NCBI GenBank assembly: GCA_037074765.1
Contig: JBAMDO010000003.1
Span: 124,001-188,000, forward strand
From: Mansonella perstans
Lineage: Eukaryota > Nematoda > Chromadorea > Rhabditida > Onchocercidae
Direction: 5' to 3'
Length of the DNA: 64,000 nt
Within the stretch, counting starts at the first letter, position 1. Every line of letters starts with the position of its first letter. Of this stretch, positions 62,575 to 64,000 are shown in pieces. The translations under genes and the position numbers were made by a program. Below the pieces are notes generated by a model. That model was not told the DNA's origin. It made no database searches and saw only the letters and a list, made by a program, of their open reading frames with translations.

Positions 62575-64000
62575 TTGCAGCAATAATTTGATTAATTTCA
62601 CTGATAATTTATTTGTCATAAATTTTCATCCTTTTAATGAACTGGAATTTAGGATTTACATTTTTACCTGATCTAAGTATAATTTAAATAGCACACATTT
62701 TAGTAGTTAAAGAAGAAAAAAAAACAGCTGTTTTGTCTTAAAATTTTATTACAAGCGAATGAATGATCCAGTAACAGTGGAAATGTTAAAAGTATAATTT
62801 TACTGAAAACAAGTCAAAGGAAAAAAGCTATTTTTTTATTTTAAAATTTTTTTTAATCATTTTACAAAAAAGTGCAAAAATGGTCTTAGAAGATAAAGTG
62901 TATGAATTAGTTAGAATAAAGCAGGCTTAAATTCATAATTTTTTTTCAATAATACTAAATTTGGAATTTTTTATTTTTCTCTTTTTCTGATCTGATATTG
63001 GTAATCATCAGATGGGAATTATTTGCTGTTGTTTTACTTATTTTATCTTTTTTATCTTGTTAAGATCATTTATCATTAACTGAAGATTTATTTTTACTAT
63101 ATATTTTCTATCTTGAATGATAGTAATGAAACTTCAATTCATTCGATCAGAGAAAAGTAATATTTTGAGGTACACGCAATCGTTATAAGTCATTTTCAAG
63201 CGGTAATGAATGCAATGAAGAGAGGAAATGAATTTTTTATCTTTGTTGAATTATAAAATACAAATTAGTCATTTTTTATGTTGTATTAGACGATGATATT
63301 TATGGGTTTGAACTCAAATTGAACAAAACTAATTAATTATCTGTTAGTTTTAAAATATCTTTCTAAGCTAATACTATGATTTGAATCAGTGATAAGAATG
63401 AGAAGATTTAGTAAGATTTATCATGAAGACAGGCGAATGAGTGAATAAGTAGGTGAAAAGTAAATTAAATAAAAGATAATAAAAGTTGTTTATGGTTTGT
63501 ATAGCATTAGTGAATGAGTCAGGTGATCCGTTTTCATCCCTCTTTTTTCCGGTATTTATGTGAAGATAGAAGAGAGAGAAGAGGAAACTTTCAATAACAA
63601 AGATTGAAAAAATTGAAAAAGTTTTTTCTTTTGATGTTTTTTGTTTTTTTTTTTTTTTTTTGAAGCTTTATTCATGAAATTGTTAATGTAATTTATTAGA
63701 ATGCATAATTTTTTTTTTCTGTTTTGATTCAAAGGAAAAGATATAAAAATTAAGAATTGCAGTTTAGGTAACTTTTGATTCCCATATTTCGATGAAAAGA
63801 AATTATTTTTTACCTCATATGAACAATAATTGTATATGCATTTTTGAATTATTTTGTATTAGGAAAAATTAATCTAGTTGAGAGAAATGTTACAGAATGA
63901 TTATAAGTTTCTTAACTTCCAAATTAACAGCATTGATAAGGAAGAAGTATGTTCGCTGAACGAATTTCAACTGATAATTGAAATGAGTGGGTGGTGGATG
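62575..64000. other. Region downstream of snx-6
   Basis: AT-rich DNA up to the window end with no supported gene. It includes the likely snx-6 poly(A) signal and a T run near 63640-63661. Confidence 0.5.

Overview
The window reads as nuclear DNA of a nematode, most likely a filarial (clade III) worm. It is very AT-rich. All real genes are split by short-to-medium introns with GT..AG borders and T-rich acceptors. The proteins I can reassemble exon by exon resemble C. elegans and human families recalled from memory; no database search was run. Nothing suggests a bacterial, plasmid or CRISPR context.

Region 1 (1-25960) is a tandem array of three large units, at 1-10197, 10198-19733 and 19734-25960. 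Each unit contains a large foldback: two inverted arms of roughly 2 kb around a conserved loop of about 1.3 kb. Each arm carries one three-exon gene for a small secreted protein of 87-92 residues, on the minus strand in left arms and the plus strand in right arms, so each unit holds a divergent gene pair. By my splicing, four of six copies are intact (1L, 1R, 2R, 3R), one is broken (2L), and one has lost its ATG and gained a different last exon (3L). I do not recognise the family. Units 1 and 2 also carry decayed, complementary pieces of a CHK1-type checkpoint kinase gene. Unit 3 ends before that segment.

Region 2 (25961-33426) is a decay zone. It holds a local duplication, an inverted copy of an unidentified exon relic, a strongly diverged last exon of the same secreted family near 27.2 kb, and then gene-poor AT-rich DNA with T-runs and a long pyrimidine tract.

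Region 3 (33427-64000) holds four conserved single-copy genes. They are bag-1 (+, BAG-domain Hsp70 co-chaperone), wdr-20 (+, WD-repeat partner of USP12/USP46-type deubiquitinases, with one GC-AG intron), bora/spat-1 (-, Aurora/Polo kinase activator, ten exons) and snx-6 (+, SNX5/6-type PX-BAR sorting nexin, twelve exons). wdr-20 and bora are convergent. bora and snx-6 are divergent and share a 1.6 kb upstream region with a cluster of ACGT-core motifs. Two solo LTRs of one retrotransposon family lie just upstream of bag-1 and inside the long intron 7 of snx-6.

The four housekeeping genes have no evident functional link to each other. The most unusual part is the palindromic, tandemly amplified secreted-protein locus, whose copies differ mainly in a short variable stretch just after the signal peptide and show shuffling between arms.
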